Source of the DNA: Bacillaceae bacterium OF18-1A
Lineage (GTDB): Bacteria > Bacillota > Bacilli > Bacillales > Bacillaceae_G
DNA: 64,000 nucleotides
Direction of reading: 5' to 3'
Assembly: GCA_027694045.1 (NCBI GenBank)
Contig: JAQEWB010000001.1
Span: 620,001-684,000, forward strand
Position 1 is the first letter of the stretch. Each line of letters begins with the position of its first letter. Made by a program: the position numbers and the translations under genes. The notes under the pieces were generated by a model. That model saw only the letters and a list, made by a program, of their open reading frames with translations, did no database searches and had not been told where the DNA came from. Shown here piece by piece: positions 9,621 through 19,827 of this stretch.

Positions 9621-10673
9621 ATGACTGAACACGTTTTATTTTCTGTTAGTGAAAACGGCGTTGCATCAATTACTTTAAACCGTCCAAAAGCACTTAATTC
9701 TTTATCTTATGACATGTTACAACCAATTGGGCAAAAACTAAAAGAGTGGGAACACGATGAACGCATTGCAATTGTCGTATTAAAAGGTGCTGGCACAAAA
9801 GGTTTCTGTGCTGGCGGTGATATTAAAACACTCTATGAAGCTCGTTCAAATGACATTGCATTACAGCATGCGGAACGATTCTTTGAAGAAGAGTATGAAA
9901 TTGATACTTATATTTATCAATATAATAAACCGATTATCGCTTGTTTAGATGGAATTGTAATGGGCGGTGGTGTTGGCCTTACAAATGGTGCGAAATATCG
10001 AATTGTAACTGAGCGTACAAAATGGGCAATGCCTGAAATGAACATCGGCTTCTTTCCAGATGTCGGCGCTGCATATTTCTTAAATAAAGCACCTGGATAT
10101 ACAGGTCGTTACGTTGCTTTAACAGCATCTATTTTAAAAGCTGCTGATGTATTATTTATTCATGCTGCTGATTACTTTATGACATCTGATTCCTTACCTG
10201 CTTTTCTTACGGAACTAGAACATGTAAATTGGCACGCTGAAGATGTACATACTCGTTTAAAAGCAGTTATTCAAACATTTACATCCACTCCTACCCTAGA
10301 AAGTGAACTCGCTGCTTCATTAGAAGAAATTAATTCACACTTTTCTTCACAAACAATTGAAGAAATAATCCAATCTTTAGAAAAAAGAGACAGCGAATTC
10401 GCCTTACAAACAAAACAACTATTATTATCAAAATCACCTATTTCATTAAAAGTAACATTAAAACAACTTTTGGATGGTGAAGGAAAATCTGTTGAAGAAT
10501 GTTTCGCTACAGACCTTGTACTTGCTAAAAATTTCATGAGACATGAAGATTTCTTCGAAGGAGTACGATCTGTTGTTGTTGATAAAGATCAAACTCCAAA
10601 TTATAAATATAAACAGTTAAGTGATGTTTCAGAAGAAGATGTAAATCGTTTCTTTAATTTACTTAACGCATAA
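9621..10673 (+). CDS. 3-hydroxyisobutyryl-CoA hydrolase-type crotonase
   Basis: A 350-residue member of the enoyl-CoA hydratase superfamily. The length and motifs fit 3-hydroxyisobutyryl-CoA hydrolase, not the 260-residue hydratases. The oxyanion-hole regions FCAGGDIKTLYE and DGIVMGGGVGL and the active-site segment PEMNIGFFPDVGAAYF (with the hydrolase-type glutamate) are all visible. It would release free 3-hydroxyisobutyrate in valine breakdown, the substrate of the mmsB product encoded 2.5 kb away. It has its own GGGAGGAT ribosome site and terminator. A plain enoyl-CoA hydratase/isomerase role cannot be excluded by reading alone. Confidence 0.85.
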   Translation: MTEHVLFSVSENGVASITLNRPKALNSLSYDMLQPIGQKLKEWEHDERIAIVVLKGAGTKGFCAGGDIKTLYEARSNDIALQHAERFFEEEYEIDTYIYQYNKPIIACLDGIVMGGGVGLTNGAKYRIVTERTKWAMPEMNIGFFPDVGAAYFLNKAPGYTGRYVALTASILKAADVLFIHAADYFMTSDSLPAFLTELEHVNWHAEDVHTRLKAVIQTFTSTPTLESELAASLEEINSHFSSQTIEEIIQSLEKRDSEFALQTKQLLLSKSPISLKVTLKQLLDGEGKSVEECFATDLVLAKNFMRHEDFFEGVRSVVVDKDQTPNYKYKQLSDVSEEDVNRFFNLLNA

Positions 10674-10674
10674 C

Positions 10675-10727
10675 AATGAGGCTATATAGTAGTGTATTCA
10701 CAGCTACTATATAGCCTCATTTTCATT
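10675..10727 (+). terminator. Terminator of the hydrolase gene
   Basis: Stem of 18 base pairs (arms AATGAGGCTATATAGTAG and its complement) with an 11-base loop and a short T-run. Confidence 0.85.
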
Positions 10728-10739
10728 TAATAATTTTTA

Positions 10740-10771
10740 ACAAAATTTAATTTTATTAAATTAAATTTTGT
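10740..10771. promoter_or_regulatory. Perfect palindrome before the LysE-type gene
   Basis: Arms ACAAAATTTAATTT and AAATTAAATTTTGT (14 bp each) flank a TATT centre, ending about 50 bases before the ATG. The position upstream of a likely TACACT -10 suggests an operator. The regulator is unknown. Confidence 0.45.
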
Positions 10772-10820
10772 GCTACACTAATTTTAATCGAATATTCTAA
10801 AAACAAAAGGAGGAGCGACT

Positions 10821-11453
10821 ATGATAGAAAATTATCTTCTTTTCATCATTATGTCTATTTGTTTAATCATTTTACCTGGTCCAGATACAGCAATGGCTAC
10901 GAAAAACACATTAGTTGCTGGTAAGGTGGGCGGAGTAAAAACGGTACTCGGTACATGTGTTGCACTTTTAATTCATACTTTAGCAGCAGTAATAGGCCTT
11001 TCTGCACTTATTGTAAAATCAGCTCTCTTATTTTCTATTTTCAAGTATGTGGGCGCTCTTTATTTAATCTATATTGGTATTAAAGCCCTTTTAGCCGTAA
11101 AAAACAAAGGAAGTCTAGATACAGAAGATGTATCTATAAATAATGACAACGAACATGCTTCTTGTTTTCGACAAGGCTTTCTCACTAATTTATTAAACCC
11201 TAAAGTTGCAGTCTTCTTTTTAACTTTCTTACCGCAATTTTTAAACCCAAATCATAATACATTTATTCAGCTTCTCATTATGGGACTGACTTATCTCGTT
11301 TTAACAGTCATTTGGTTTGCTTTTTATATATTTTTAATTGATAAAATTAGTGCTTTTATGAAGAAACCGAAGACGCAAAGTTATATTCAAGGTCTTACAG
11401 GAGTCGTCTTAATTGGGTTCGGTATTAAACTAGCTTTAGAAAAAAATAATTAA
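10821..11453 (+). CDS. LysE/RhtB-family exporter
   Basis: A 210-residue membrane protein with the family signature LPGPDTAMATKNTL at residues 18-31 and five or six hydrophobic segments. The middle loop is polar and ends in FLTNLLNPKVAVFF, the second conserved block of the family. Members export amino acids or related small molecules; the substrate here is not readable. A GGAGGAG ribosome site precedes the ATG. Its neighbours are valine and propionate catabolism genes, but the link may be chance. Confidence 0.9.
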   Translation: MIENYLLFIIMSICLIILPGPDTAMATKNTLVAGKVGGVKTVLGTCVALLIHTLAAVIGLSALIVKSALLFSIFKYVGALYLIYIGIKALLAVKNKGSLDTEDVSINNDNEHASCFRQGFLTNLLNPKVAVFFLTFLPQFLNPNHNTFIQLLIMGLTYLVLTVIWFAFYIFLIDKISAFMKKPKTQSYIQGLTGVVLIGFGIKLALEKNN

Positions 11454-11460
11454 TAAAACG

Positions 11461-11493
11461 AAAAACACCACCTTTTAAGAGTGGTGTTTTTTA
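11461..11493 (+). terminator. Terminator of the LysE-type gene
   Basis: Stem AAACACCAC / GTGGTGTTT followed by a T-run, eight bases past the stop codon. Confidence 0.85.
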
Positions 11494-11541
11494 TTTTACA
11501 ATTAATTAGGAAAAAGAATCCCTCACTGATTAAAGTTTCAC

Positions 11542-11695
11542 TTTATCCCGCATTAACGGGCAGTAAAATCCTCACCTCCAACGCTCAGCGAAAGCAAAAA
11601 GGAGATAGGTGGGGGATCAACTGCCCGTAAACGCCCGATTGATTCAACTAATAATCAATGGGGGATCCCCCCCACTGATTAAAGTTTCACTTTAT
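11542..11695 (-). repeat. bcr1-like dispersed repeat, full length (154 bp)
   Basis: Bounded by TTTAT at both ends (11542-11546 and 11691-11695). Inside are inverted segments such as the GGGGGATC runs and a CCCGC..GCGGG-type end, expected to fold as RNA. The length and the TTTAT flank agree with bcr1 of the B. cereus group (recalled). The last base of the right TTTAT is the last base of the mmsA stop codon. Directly left, 11523-11541 repeats the right-hand end of the element, so a second, truncated copy abuts it. Confidence 0.75.
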
Positions 11696-13155
11696 TAAAA
11701 CCAGCGCTCAGTTACAACCTTTTTGCGTGTATAGAATTGAACACCATCCGTACCGTTTGTACCTAAATCACCAAAGAAGGAAGCTTTATTTCCTGCAAAT
11801 GCGAAGAATGCCATTGGTGCTGGAACGTTTACGTTTACACCGATCATACCCGCATCAATATTATCACGGAATGTTTGAGCATGCTTACCATTTGAAGTGT
11901 AAATAACTGCACCATTTGCAAACTTAGATTGATTTGTTAGTTTAATACCTTCTTCTAAGTCTTTCACTCTTACAATGCTTAATACAGGAGCGAAGATCTC
12001 ATCTTGCCAAATTTTCATTTCTTGATTTACGCCATCGAAGATTGTTGCCCCAACAAAGTATCCTTCTCCAACTTCTTCATTAATTTTACGGCCATCTACT
12101 AATAAAGCAGCTCCATCTGCTACTCCGCTATTAATATAGCCTAAAACACGTTCTTTATGAGATTCACGGATTAATGGTCCAACATAATTCTCTTCGTTAA
12201 AACCATCACCTACTTTTAACTTCTTCGTTTCTGCTACTAACACATCAATAAATTCATCAGCAATTTCATCAACTACTGCTACTACTGAACATGCCATGCA
12301 GCGTTCTCCACTACTTGCGAATGCAGATCCAATTACACCTTGTACTGTCTTTTCCAGATTGCAATCTGGCATTACAATCGCATGGTTTTTCGCACCTGCT
12401 AACGCTTGTACACGTTTTCCGTGTTTTGTACCTGTTTCATAAACGTAACGAGCTACTGGCTCAGATCCAACGAATGAAACAGCTTGAATATCTTTATTTT
12501 CTAAAATACTATTTACAACATCTTTTCCGCCTTGTACTAAATTTAGTACGCCTTTTGGGAAGCCAGCTTCATAGAATAATTCTACAAGTCGCTCTGCTAA
12601 AAGTGGTGTTCTTTCAGATGTTTTTAATACGAATGTATTACCGCAAGCAATTGCAAGTGGGAACATCCATAATGGAATCATCATTGGGAAGTTGAATGGT
12701 GTAATACCAGCAACAACGCCAATTGGGTAGCGCCAAATTGATCCATCAATGCCACTAGCAATATTAGGAAGTGCTTGTCCCATCATTAAATTTGGTGCTG
12801 ACGTTGCAAGTTCTACCGCCTCAATACCACGCTGTACTTCACCTGTTGCATCCGTTAGTGTCTTACCATTTTCTAGCGTAATGATTTTTGCAAGCTCATC
12901 TTTGTTTTCCTGTAAAAGTTGTAAATATTTATATAAGTTTCTTGAACGATTCGGAACTGGTACTTTAGACCATGTTTCAAAGGCTGCTTTTGCCGCTTCA
13001 ACAGCTTTTTCGACATCTTCTTTTGGAGATAATGGAACGTAAGCAATAATTTTTCCAGTCGCTGGATTCGGAACCGCTTCTACTTCTGTACCTGTTGATT
13101 CAACCCATTCACCATTAATATGATTTTTTACTCGTTTAATTTCAGTTGTAATCAT
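11695..13155 (-). CDS. mmsA: CoA-acylating methylmalonate-semialdehyde dehydrogenase
   Basis: A 486-residue NAD-dependent aldehyde dehydrogenase that turns methylmalonate semialdehyde into propionyl-CoA (last step of valine breakdown; the same family acts on malonate semialdehyde in inositol breakdown as IolA). The catalytic cysteine lies in SGERCMACS (about residue 285), preceded by the Rossmann region with [15 protein letters not shown]. Family length is normal. It is the last gene of the six-gene minus-strand operon, 23 bases after mmsB, with a GGAGAG ribosome site. The operon position with mmsB favours the valine role over the iol role. Confidence 0.92.
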   Translation of the reverse strand: MITTEIKRVKNHINGEWVESTGTEVEAVPNPATGKIIAYVPLSPKEDVEKAVEAAKAAFETWSKVPVPNRSRNLYKYLQLLQENKDELAKIITLENGKTLTDATGEVQRGIEAVELATSAPNLMMGQALPNIASGIDGSIWRYPIGVVAGITPFNFPMMIPLWMFPLAIACGNTFVLKTSERTPLLAERLVELFYEAGFPKGVLNLVQGGKDVVNSILENKDIQAVSFVGSEPVARYVYETGTKHGKRVQALAGAKNHAIVMPDCNLEKTVQGVIGSAFASSGERCMACSVVAVVDEIADEFIDVLVAETKKLKVGDGFNEENYVGPLIRESHKERVLGYINSGVADGAALLVDGRKINEEVGEGYFVGATIFDGVNQEMKIWQDEIFAPVLSIVRVKDLEEGIKLTNQSKFANGAVIYTSNGKHAQTFRDNIDAGMIGVNVNVPAPMAFFAFAGNKASFFGDLGTNGTDGVQFYTRKKVVTERWF

Positions 13156-13178
13156 TACATTCTCTCCTTTTTTATCAT

Positions 13179-14069
13179 TTATTTTTGATTAGAAATTAAT
13201 TGCTCACTAACTTTCTTATATAAAGCAGCCATATCATTTTCGCCATAACCAGCTTCACTTGCTTCTTCATATACGTTTAATAGCATTTCGCTTACTGGTA
13301 AGTGAAGTTCGCTTTCTTTCGCTAAATCTACTGCAAACCCTAAATCTTTCTTTAATAAATTCACAGTAAATCCTGGCTCGTAGTTTTCAGATGCAATGAA
13401 ACTTTTATAATTGCGCTCATAAATTCTACTTTGACCATAGCTTACATTTAAAATATCAAACATTTTATCCAAATCCATATTGTTCTTTTTCGCTAATGTT
13501 AAAGCTTCACTTACACCAGCAGTATAGAAACCAATTAATAGATTGTTAATTAATTTAACAGTCGTACCGCTATCAATTTGTTCACTAACGTGAAAAATAT
13601 TAGCGCCTAACACTTCCATGATAGATTCAGTTTTATCGTATACATCTTGCGATCCACCAACCATAAACGTTAATGTACGGTTTTCGGCTCCAATCACCCC
13701 ACCACTAACAGGTGCTGCTAAAAAGTCTACTTTCTTTTCCTTTGCCGATTCCTCTAACTGTTTATTTAACTGTGGAGATACTGTACTTGTATCAATGAAA
13801 ACTACATTCGAGTGACCATTTTCAAATAATCCTTCCGCTCCAAAATATACCGCTTCAACAGCGCGAGGTGACGGTAAACTCGTAAAAACTACATCACATG
13901 TTTCTGCTAGTTTTGAGATTGATAGACCGATAATTCCGCCTTCTTTTTCAAAAGACGCTTCTGCCTCTTTATTTAAGTCCACGCCATATACTGTGTAACC
14001 TGATTTAACTAGATTTTTTGACATTGGAAGACCCATGTTACCTAAGCCAATAAAACCAATCTTTTTCAT
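13179..14069 (-). CDS. mmsB: 3-hydroxyisobutyrate dehydrogenase
   Basis: A 296-residue beta-hydroxyacid dehydrogenase oxidising 3-hydroxyisobutyrate to methylmalonate semialdehyde with NAD. The N-terminal [16 protein letters not shown] is the nucleotide-binding motif. DTSTVSPQ, the substrate motif [17 protein letters not shown] and the catalytic-lysine region [10 protein letters not shown] follow in the family order. It hands its product to MmsA, encoded directly downstream. It lies 16 bases after the acyl-CoA dehydrogenase gene, with an AGGAGG ribosome site. Confidence 0.93.
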   Translation of the reverse strand: MKKIGFIGLGNMGLPMSKNLVKSGYTVYGVDLNKEAEASFEKEGGIIGLSISKLAETCDVVFTSLPSPRAVEAVYFGAEGLFENGHSNVVFIDTSTVSPQLNKQLEESAKEKKVDFLAAPVSGGVIGAENRTLTFMVGGSQDVYDKTESIMEVLGANIFHVSEQIDSGTTVKLINNLLIGFYTAGVSEALTLAKKNNMDLDKMFDILNVSYGQSRIYERNYKSFIASENYEPGFTVNLLKKDLGFAVDLAKESELHLPVSEMLLNVYEEASEAGYGENDMAALYKKVSEQLISNQK

Positions 14070-14085
14070 ATCGCTTTCCTCCTAT

Positions 14086-15795
14086 TTACACAATATATTT
14101 CCCACGATTTATAATAGCTTTCGCAATTTCTCTCTTCTTCGTAAATACGTTCGTGTATAAAGGTACTAATAATTGACGGATTTCAGCTAAAATCATATGT
14201 CTATCTTGTTCTTCTGTGACAGCCGCTGAAAGTACAGAAATCGCCGCTTCTTCTACTTTACGATAGCCTTCTTCACAAATAACATCCGTTATTAGTTGCT
14301 TCGTACGTTCTTTTTCCTCACCATTTTTACTTACTGCTTTTCTCGTACGTAAAAACGCTGATTCCATGACGTACACGTCCGTCAACATATTTGATATTAC
14401 ACGTGAATATTCTTGTTCTTGGTCGATTTTTAGACCTGGAGTTTTAGATAGCGTTTTCAAAGATTGTTTCAACAATTTTTTTGCTAATAAAATGTAACGA
14501 TGGTTTCTTTCTACATTTTCCACATCAATTTCTGCTTCTATATCTTCTATTTGCTCAATTTGTTTCATTAACATTTTAGCAACTGTTAATCTATTAATTT
14601 CATTCGTTCCTTCAAATATACGACTAATTCTAGCGTCACGATATAATCGTTCCACTTCGTATTCTTGCATGTAACCGTAACCACCATGAATTTGCACAGC
14701 TTCATCTACGATATGACCAAGTGTTTCAGAAGCGTTCACTTTATTCAGTGCACATTCAATTGCAAATTGAGACATTTTTTTCATAAGATCTTCATCACTC
14801 TCATGAATTGCTTCATCAATTACACCTGCAGTACGGTAGGCTGCACTCTCTGCTCCATATGTAGCAATAATCATATTTGCAATTTTCTCTTGAATCATAG
14901 TAAAGTCTACTAATTCTGTTTGAAACTGTTTTCGCTCTTTTCCATATTGGACCGATAAACCAATTGCTTGTTTCGCTGTTCCGATATTTCCAAAAGCAAG
15001 TTTTAGTCTAGCGAAGTTCAGAATGTTAAGAGCTACATGATGCCCTTTCCCAACTTCCCCTAAAACATTTTCAGCAGGGATAACAACATCTTCTAAAATA
15101 AGCGTCGCTGTTGAAGAGCCTTTAATCCCCATTTTCTTTTCTTCTAATCCTATTGATACACCTTCACATGTTCTTTCGACAATAAATGCTGTCATTCCTT
15201 TATTTGTCTTCGCAAATACAACATATACATCTGCCATATGAGCATTTGTAATCCACTGCTTCTCACCATTCAACTTCCAAGCAGTACCGTCTTCATTCAA
15301 TACTGCACTCGTTTTTGCACTTAATGCATCAGAACCAGCATTTGGTTCAGTTAAAGCATAAGCTCCAATCCATTCTCCTGATGCGATTTTTGGTAAATAT
15401 TTTTCTTTTTGTTCTTTCGTTCCATAATATATGTAAGGCAATGTACCTACACCAGCGTGTATATTAAAAGAAACGCTAAATGCACCAGCGTAACCCATTT
15501 TCTCTGCTACTAGCCCTGAAACTGCCTTTCCTAACTCAAATCCGCCATATTCTTCTGGAACTTCGATACTTAATAATCCAAGTTCCCCAGCTTTCTCAAA
15601 TAATTGGCGTGAAACTTTATAATTATGTTGTTCAATGCTCTCAATTTGTGGAACAATTTCTTGTTTCACAAATTGTTCTGTCGTTTTTGCGATTAAATCT
15701 TCATCACCTGAAAAATCCTCTGGTGTAAAGAAAGTATGATTTACATCTTTATTAATTGAAAAAAATTCATCCCATGTTAACTTCGTTTTCTCCAT
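14086..15795 (-). CDS. Acyl-CoA dehydrogenase, long form
   Basis: A 569-residue FAD enzyme, longer than the common 380-residue form by a C-terminal helical extension (about residues 420-569), as in FadE or VLCAD-like proteins of Bacillus. The signatures GAYALTEPNAGSDA and QIHGGYGYMQEYEVER are intact, and the catalytic glutamate segment RIFEGTNEINRL is present. Within this operon it may oxidise isobutyryl-CoA or another branched or short acyl-CoA; the chain-length preference cannot be read from sequence. A 160-base gap with a stem-loop separates it from prpB, so it may be expressed at a different level. Confidence 0.9.
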   Translation of the reverse strand: MEKTKLTWDEFFSINKDVNHTFFTPEDFSGDEDLIAKTTEQFVKQEIVPQIESIEQHNYKVSRQLFEKAGELGLLSIEVPEEYGGFELGKAVSGLVAEKMGYAGAFSVSFNIHAGVGTLPYIYYGTKEQKEKYLPKIASGEWIGAYALTEPNAGSDALSAKTSAVLNEDGTAWKLNGEKQWITNAHMADVYVVFAKTNKGMTAFIVERTCEGVSIGLEEKKMGIKGSSTATLILEDVVIPAENVLGEVGKGHHVALNILNFARLKLAFGNIGTAKQAIGLSVQYGKERKQFQTELVDFTMIQEKIANMIIATYGAESAAYRTAGVIDEAIHESDEDLMKKMSQFAIECALNKVNASETLGHIVDEAVQIHGGYGYMQEYEVERLYRDARISRIFEGTNEINRLTVAKMLMKQIEQIEDIEAEIDVENVERNHRYILLAKKLLKQSLKTLSKTPGLKIDQEQEYSRVISNMLTDVYVMESAFLRTRKAVSKNGEEKERTKQLITDVICEEGYRKVEEAAISVLSAAVTEEQDRHMILAEIRQLLVPLYTNVFTKKREIAKAIINRGKYIV

Positions 15796-15879
15796 CTGAA
15801 TCCCCCTATCATTTCAGCCTTCATTGCTTATTGCGTATGCTCGTCTACGATGAGTGGAATATCTTATTGTTGAAAACAG

Positions 15880-15939
15880 AAGGCGATGATTTTTCACATC
15901 AAGCATTTTATTTTGCCAAAGATGTATTCTCATCGCCTT
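15880..15939 (-). other. Stem-loop between prpB and acyl-CoA dehydrogenase genes
   Basis: Outer arms AAGGCGATGA and TCATCGCCTT (10 bp) enclose inner arms ACATC and GATGT. No T-run follows closely, so it looks more like an mRNA processing or stabilising hairpin than a strong terminator. Confidence 0.5.
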
Positions 15940-15955
15940 GCCTTAGTTGTTTTAT

Positions 15956-16864
15956 CTATTGATCCTCTGATAATACTGTTTTTGCAATTCCTGTATCTAA
16001 CTCTTCAAAGTCATGATATGAAATTGTTTCATATAACTCACTTCTCGTTTGCATATTAGAAAGTGCATCTTTTTGAGAACCTGTTTCCTTAATTAAAGTA
16101 AACACATTCTCATACGCTTTCGCTGCAACGCGAAGTGATGTTACAGGATAAATAACCATTTGGAAGCCCATATTTGCAAATTCTTCCGCACTATAATATG
16201 GCGTCTTTCCGAATTCTGTCATATTCGCAAGTAAAGGTGCATTTACCTTACTATTAAATAGACGGAACTCCTCTTCTGATTGAAGCGCTTCTGGGAAAAT
16301 TGCATCTGCTCCTGCTTTTACATATGCGTTTGCTCTTTCAATCGCTTCGTCCAGTCCTTCTACACCGCGAGCATCTGTACGTGCTACAATGTATAAGCTT
16401 GGTGCAACTTCTTTAATCGCTTTAATTTTTTGAACTAATTCCTCAGTAGTAACAAGTTTCTTACCATTTAAATGGCCACATTTCTTAGGTAATTGTTGAT
16501 CTTCAATTTGGACAGCTGCTACTTTTGCTTCCACCATTTCTACAGCTGTTCTCGCTACATTTAATACACCACCAAATCCTGTATCAATATCAACAAGAAC
16601 TGGTAAATCTGTAGCTCTTACTAAATCTTTTGCTCTCTCTGCTACTTCAGTAGACGTCACGATACCTAAATCTGGTAGCCCTTTACTTGCAGTATAAGCA
16701 GCTCCTGATAAATAAAGAGCTGAAAAACCTGTATTTTTCGCAACAAGAGCCGCCATTGCATCATGAGCACCTGGAATTTGCAAAATTTCATTTGCTTCTA
16801 CTAAAGCTCGGAAGCGATTTGCAAGCGCCTCTTGTGTTGACTGTTTATTCACAACCCAAGCCAT
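15956..16864 (-). CDS. prpB: 2-methylisocitrate lyase
   Basis: A 302-residue member of the isocitrate lyase/PEP mutase family that splits 2-methylisocitrate into pyruvate and succinate, the last step of the methylcitrate route. The catalytic motif KKCGHLNGKK (about residues 126-135) carries the conserved cysteine. DIDTGFGG (magnesium site) and ARTDARG are also present. It equals B. subtilis MmgF/YqiQ in role. It lies 18 bases after prpD with a GGGGGAAT ribosome site. Confidence 0.94.
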   Translation of the reverse strand: MAWVVNKQSTQEALANRFRALVEANEILQIPGAHDAMAALVAKNTGFSALYLSGAAYTASKGLPDLGIVTSTEVAERAKDLVRATDLPVLVDIDTGFGGVLNVARTAVEMVEAKVAAVQIEDQQLPKKCGHLNGKKLVTTEELVQKIKAIKEVAPSLYIVARTDARGVEGLDEAIERANAYVKAGADAIFPEALQSEEEFRLFNSKVNAPLLANMTEFGKTPYYSAEEFANMGFQMVIYPVTSLRVAAKAYENVFTLIKETGSQKDALSNMQTRSELYETISYHDFEELDTGIAKTVLSEDQ

Positions 16865-16882
16865 TCTAAATTCCCCCTATTA

Positions 16883-18319
16883 TTAAATTAAGAATAGATC
16901 TACAAATTCGTTTACATTCATATTTTCTAGTTTTTCTTCATTTAGACAAGCTTCATGAATTTTTTCTTGTTGCTTACTAGAATAATGACCTGCCATATTC
17001 GCAGTGAATTTTTGAACCACTTTTGGAATCGCTTCATCTCTACGGAAACGGTGGCCAAGTGGATATTCACATTCCACATTTTCTGTTACAGTACCATCTT
17101 TAAAGTGAACTTGAACAGCATTGGCGATTGAGCGCTTGTTCGGGTCAAGATAATCTAAACTGTACTGTTTGTTTTCAACAACAACCATCTTATTACGTAA
17201 TTCATCTACACGTGGATCATTTGCCACTACATCTTCATAATCGTCCGCAACGATATCTCCTTTTAATAAACCAATTGCAGTAATGTATTGTAAACAATGA
17301 TCACGATCAGCTGGATTGTTTAATGGACCCTCTTTATCAATGATACGAATTGCTGATTCATGAGTTGTAATTGTAATACGATCAATTTCATCTAATCTTT
17401 CTTTAATTTCCGGATGCAACTTCACTGCACATTCTGCTGCAGTTTGCGCATGGAATTCTGCTGGATATGATACTTTAAATAATACATTTTCCATTACATA
17501 AGACTCTAGTGGTCTAGCTAATTTTAATTCTTGCTTGTTAAATAATACGTCTTGGAATCCCCAGCCCGGTGCAGATAATGCTGTCGGATAACCCATTTCA
17601 CCTTTTAAGGCAGTCATTGCAAGATGAACACCGCGACTCGTTGCATCACCTGCTGCCCATGATTTACGTGAGCCAGTATTTGGAGCATGACGATATGTAC
17701 GAAGGCTAGAATTATCAATCCATGCATGTGATAATGCATTAAAGATTTCTTCACGTGTTCCACCAAGCATTTTCGCAACTACAGCAGTTGTTGCTACTTT
17801 TACATATAATACATGATCAAGACCAACACGGTTTAAGCTGTTTTCTAAAGCGAGCACGCCTTGAATTTCATGTGCTTTAATCATCATTTCTAATACTTCA
17901 CGTACTTTTAAAGCTTCTTTTCCTTCTGAAATACGAACGCGACTAATATAATCCGCAACTGCTAAAATTCCGCCTAAGTTGTCAGATGGATGTCCCCACT
18001 CTGCAGCAAGCCAAGTATCGTTATAGTCTAACCAACGGATCATACATCCAATATTGAACGCACCTTTCACTGGATCAAGTACATAAGATGTACCTGGTAC
18101 ACGTGTACCGTTTGGCACGATCGTTCCTGGTACAACTGGCCCTAATAATTTCGTACACTCTGGATATTGTAATGCTAAAATTCCACATCCAAGTGTATCA
18201 AGTAATACGTAGCGAGCTGTACTGAATGCTTCTGCACTAGTAACCTCTTTATTTAATACATAATCCGTAATTTCTTCTAATAATGCATCTTTTTGTTTAA
18301 TTTCATTTGTTTTAATCAT
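16883..18319 (-). CDS. prpD: 2-methylcitrate dehydratase (MmgE/PrpD)
   Basis: A 478-residue MmgE/PrpD-family enzyme that dehydrates 2-methylcitrate to 2-methylaconitate. The start [16 protein letters not shown] at 18319 has an AAAGGGAAG site; an upstream extension to 18403 reads into the intergenic hairpins and was rejected. Motifs [29 protein letters not shown] and [12 protein letters not shown] are typical. The gene lies 98 bases after mmgD, with two hairpins in the gap. Hydration to methylisocitrate would need this enzyme or aconitase from elsewhere. Confidence 0.94.
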   Translation of the reverse strand: MIKTNEIKQKDALLEEITDYVLNKEVTSAEAFSTARYVLLDTLGCGILALQYPECTKLLGPVVPGTIVPNGTRVPGTSYVLDPVKGAFNIGCMIRWLDYNDTWLAAEWGHPSDNLGGILAVADYISRVRISEGKEALKVREVLEMMIKAHEIQGVLALENSLNRVGLDHVLYVKVATTAVVAKMLGGTREEIFNALSHAWIDNSSLRTYRHAPNTGSRKSWAAGDATSRGVHLAMTALKGEMGYPTALSAPGWGFQDVLFNKQELKLARPLESYVMENVLFKVSYPAEFHAQTAAECAVKLHPEIKERLDEIDRITITTHESAIRIIDKEGPLNNPADRDHCLQYITAIGLLKGDIVADDYEDVVANDPRVDELRNKMVVVENKQYSLDYLDPNKRSIANAVQVHFKDGTVTENVECEYPLGHRFRRDEAIPKVVQKFTANMAGHYSSKQQEKIHEACLNEEKLENMNVNEFVDLFLI

Positions 18320-18359
18320 GCTATTCTTCCCTTTCTGTCGAAAATTCGTTATTATTAAT

Positions 18360-18414
18360 GATGGGTGTCGGTCAAACACCCATCTGGCGGGCGGCGCTAA
18401 CAACTCCCCAGTTG
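18360..18414 (-). other. Two hairpins between mmgD and prpD
   Basis: One stem has arms GATGGGTGT (18360-18368) and ACACCCATC (18376-18384); the other is CAACTCCCCAGTTG (18401-18414), right after the mmgD stop. Neither has a T-run on the minus strand, suggesting mRNA processing or partial attenuation within the operon. Confidence 0.5.
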
Positions 18415-18417
18415 TTC

Positions 18418-19539
18418 TTATTTACTAAGTACATGTCGCTCGCCAATATAATTTACACGTGGACGGAACAAGCGATTATTTGCATGTTGCTCAATAACAT
18501 GCGCACACAGTCCTACTGTTCTAGAGCTAAAGAATATTGGTGTGTATAGTTGGATTGGAATACCAAGCATCCAATATACTGGAGCTGCATAATAATCAAG
18601 ATTCGGATAAATACCTTTTTCCTTCTCCATAATCTTTTCTCCAGCTTCACACATTTCATATAGTGTATAATCACCTTTTACATCACAAAGCTGTTTTAAA
18701 GCTTCCTTCATCATCAGTGCTCTTGGATCCATCTTTTTCATATATACACGGTGGCCAAAGCCCATAATTTTTTCTTTGTTATATAGTTTCTTCTGTAGTA
18801 GCTCTTCAAACTTCTCAACATTACCAGCTTCTAAAAGCATGTACATAACCGCTTCATTTGCACCGCCATGTAAGCTTCCTTTTAGAGATGCAACTGCACC
18901 TGTTAAAGCGCCGTATAAATCTGATTGTGTTGATGCAATAACGCGAGCTGTAAATGTAGAGTTTGGCATTTCATGCTCACTATATAAAACAAGGGAACGA
19001 TCAAAGATCTTTTCCTCAAGTTCAGTTGGTTTTTTACCAGTTAACATATAGAAGAAATTCGCACTATAAGATAATTCTTTAAGAGGTTCAATTGGCTCCT
19101 CATTATTTAAAATATGATAGCTATTCGCTACAATGTTTGGCACTTTACTTAACAACTTGTACCCTCGGCTTTTATTCACTTCTAACGAGCGGTTTTCGAT
19201 ATCATTATCGTAACCAGCTAACGCCGACACACCTGTACGTAATCCATCCATAGGATGCGTCTCTTTAGGTAATGCCTTTAATACGTTGAATACACCTTCT
19301 GGTACTGCATATTCTTCTTTTAATTTCTTTTCAAGTGTTGCTTTTTCATCTTCATTCGGTAGATGTTCTTCTAATAAAAGGTGCACAATATCCAAATACC
19401 CTTTTGTTTTTGAGAGTTCGATTAAATCATACCCTTGAATTACAATTTCACCTTTTACTGTGTCAAGAAACGAAATTTTCGTCTCCGCTGCCACTATACC
19501 ATCTAATCCCGGGGAAAATTTTTCTTCAGCTTTCATCAT
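18418..19539 (-). CDS. mmgD: 2-methylcitrate synthase / citrate synthase III
   Basis: A 373-residue citrate synthase-family enzyme that condenses propionyl-CoA with oxaloacetate. Conserved blocks are [10 protein letters not shown] (catalytic histidine), [15 protein letters not shown] (second histidine) and the C-terminal PRVNYIGER arginine region. The start is either of two adjacent ATGs after GGAGG; the first is listed. It opens the operon, and its co-location with prpD and prpB assigns it to the methylcitrate route. A cre-like site lies 38 bases upstream. Confidence 0.93.
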   Translation of the reverse strand: MMKAEEKFSPGLDGIVAAETKISFLDTVKGEIVIQGYDLIELSKTKGYLDIVHLLLEEHLPNEDEKATLEKKLKEEYAVPEGVFNVLKALPKETHPMDGLRTGVSALAGYDNDIENRSLEVNKSRGYKLLSKVPNIVANSYHILNNEEPIEPLKELSYSANFFYMLTGKKPTELEEKIFDRSLVLYSEHEMPNSTFTARVIASTQSDLYGALTGAVASLKGSLHGGANEAVMYMLLEAGNVEKFEELLQKKLYNKEKIMGFGHRVYMKKMDPRALMMKEALKQLCDVKGDYTLYEMCEAGEKIMEKEKGIYPNLDYYAAPVYWMLGIPIQLYTPIFFSSRTVGLCAHVIEQHANNRLFRPRVNYIGERHVLSK

Positions 19540-19576
19540 TATTTCCTCCAATCCTAATAGATCTTCGTGCACATAA

Positions 19577-19592
19577 CTGTAAGCCTTTACAA
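19577..19592. promoter_or_regulatory. cre-like site upstream of mmgD
   Basis: Read on the minus strand it is TTGTAAAGGCTTACAG. It fits 14 of 16 positions of the palindromic cre pattern WTGAAARCGYTTWCWN. CcpA control of the mmg genes is known in B. subtilis; here the site lies in the leader 38 bases before the start codon. Confidence 0.4.
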
Positions 19593-19827
19593 TATTGTGA
19601 AACTACATTTCTATTTCAATGTATCAGAGTTTTTAGAAGATTTCAATTTATTTTATAATGATAAGTTTCCTATACTTTTATAGATGTAACAATACAATTT
19701 TTCAAAGATAATTTTCATATTTTCCAAAGAAAAGGCAGCTATCTTTATATTTTTTATAAAACAAAATATAAAGATTTCTCATATAACCCTAACAAATATA
19801 CTTTTCTACCAATTTTATTTACAAAAT

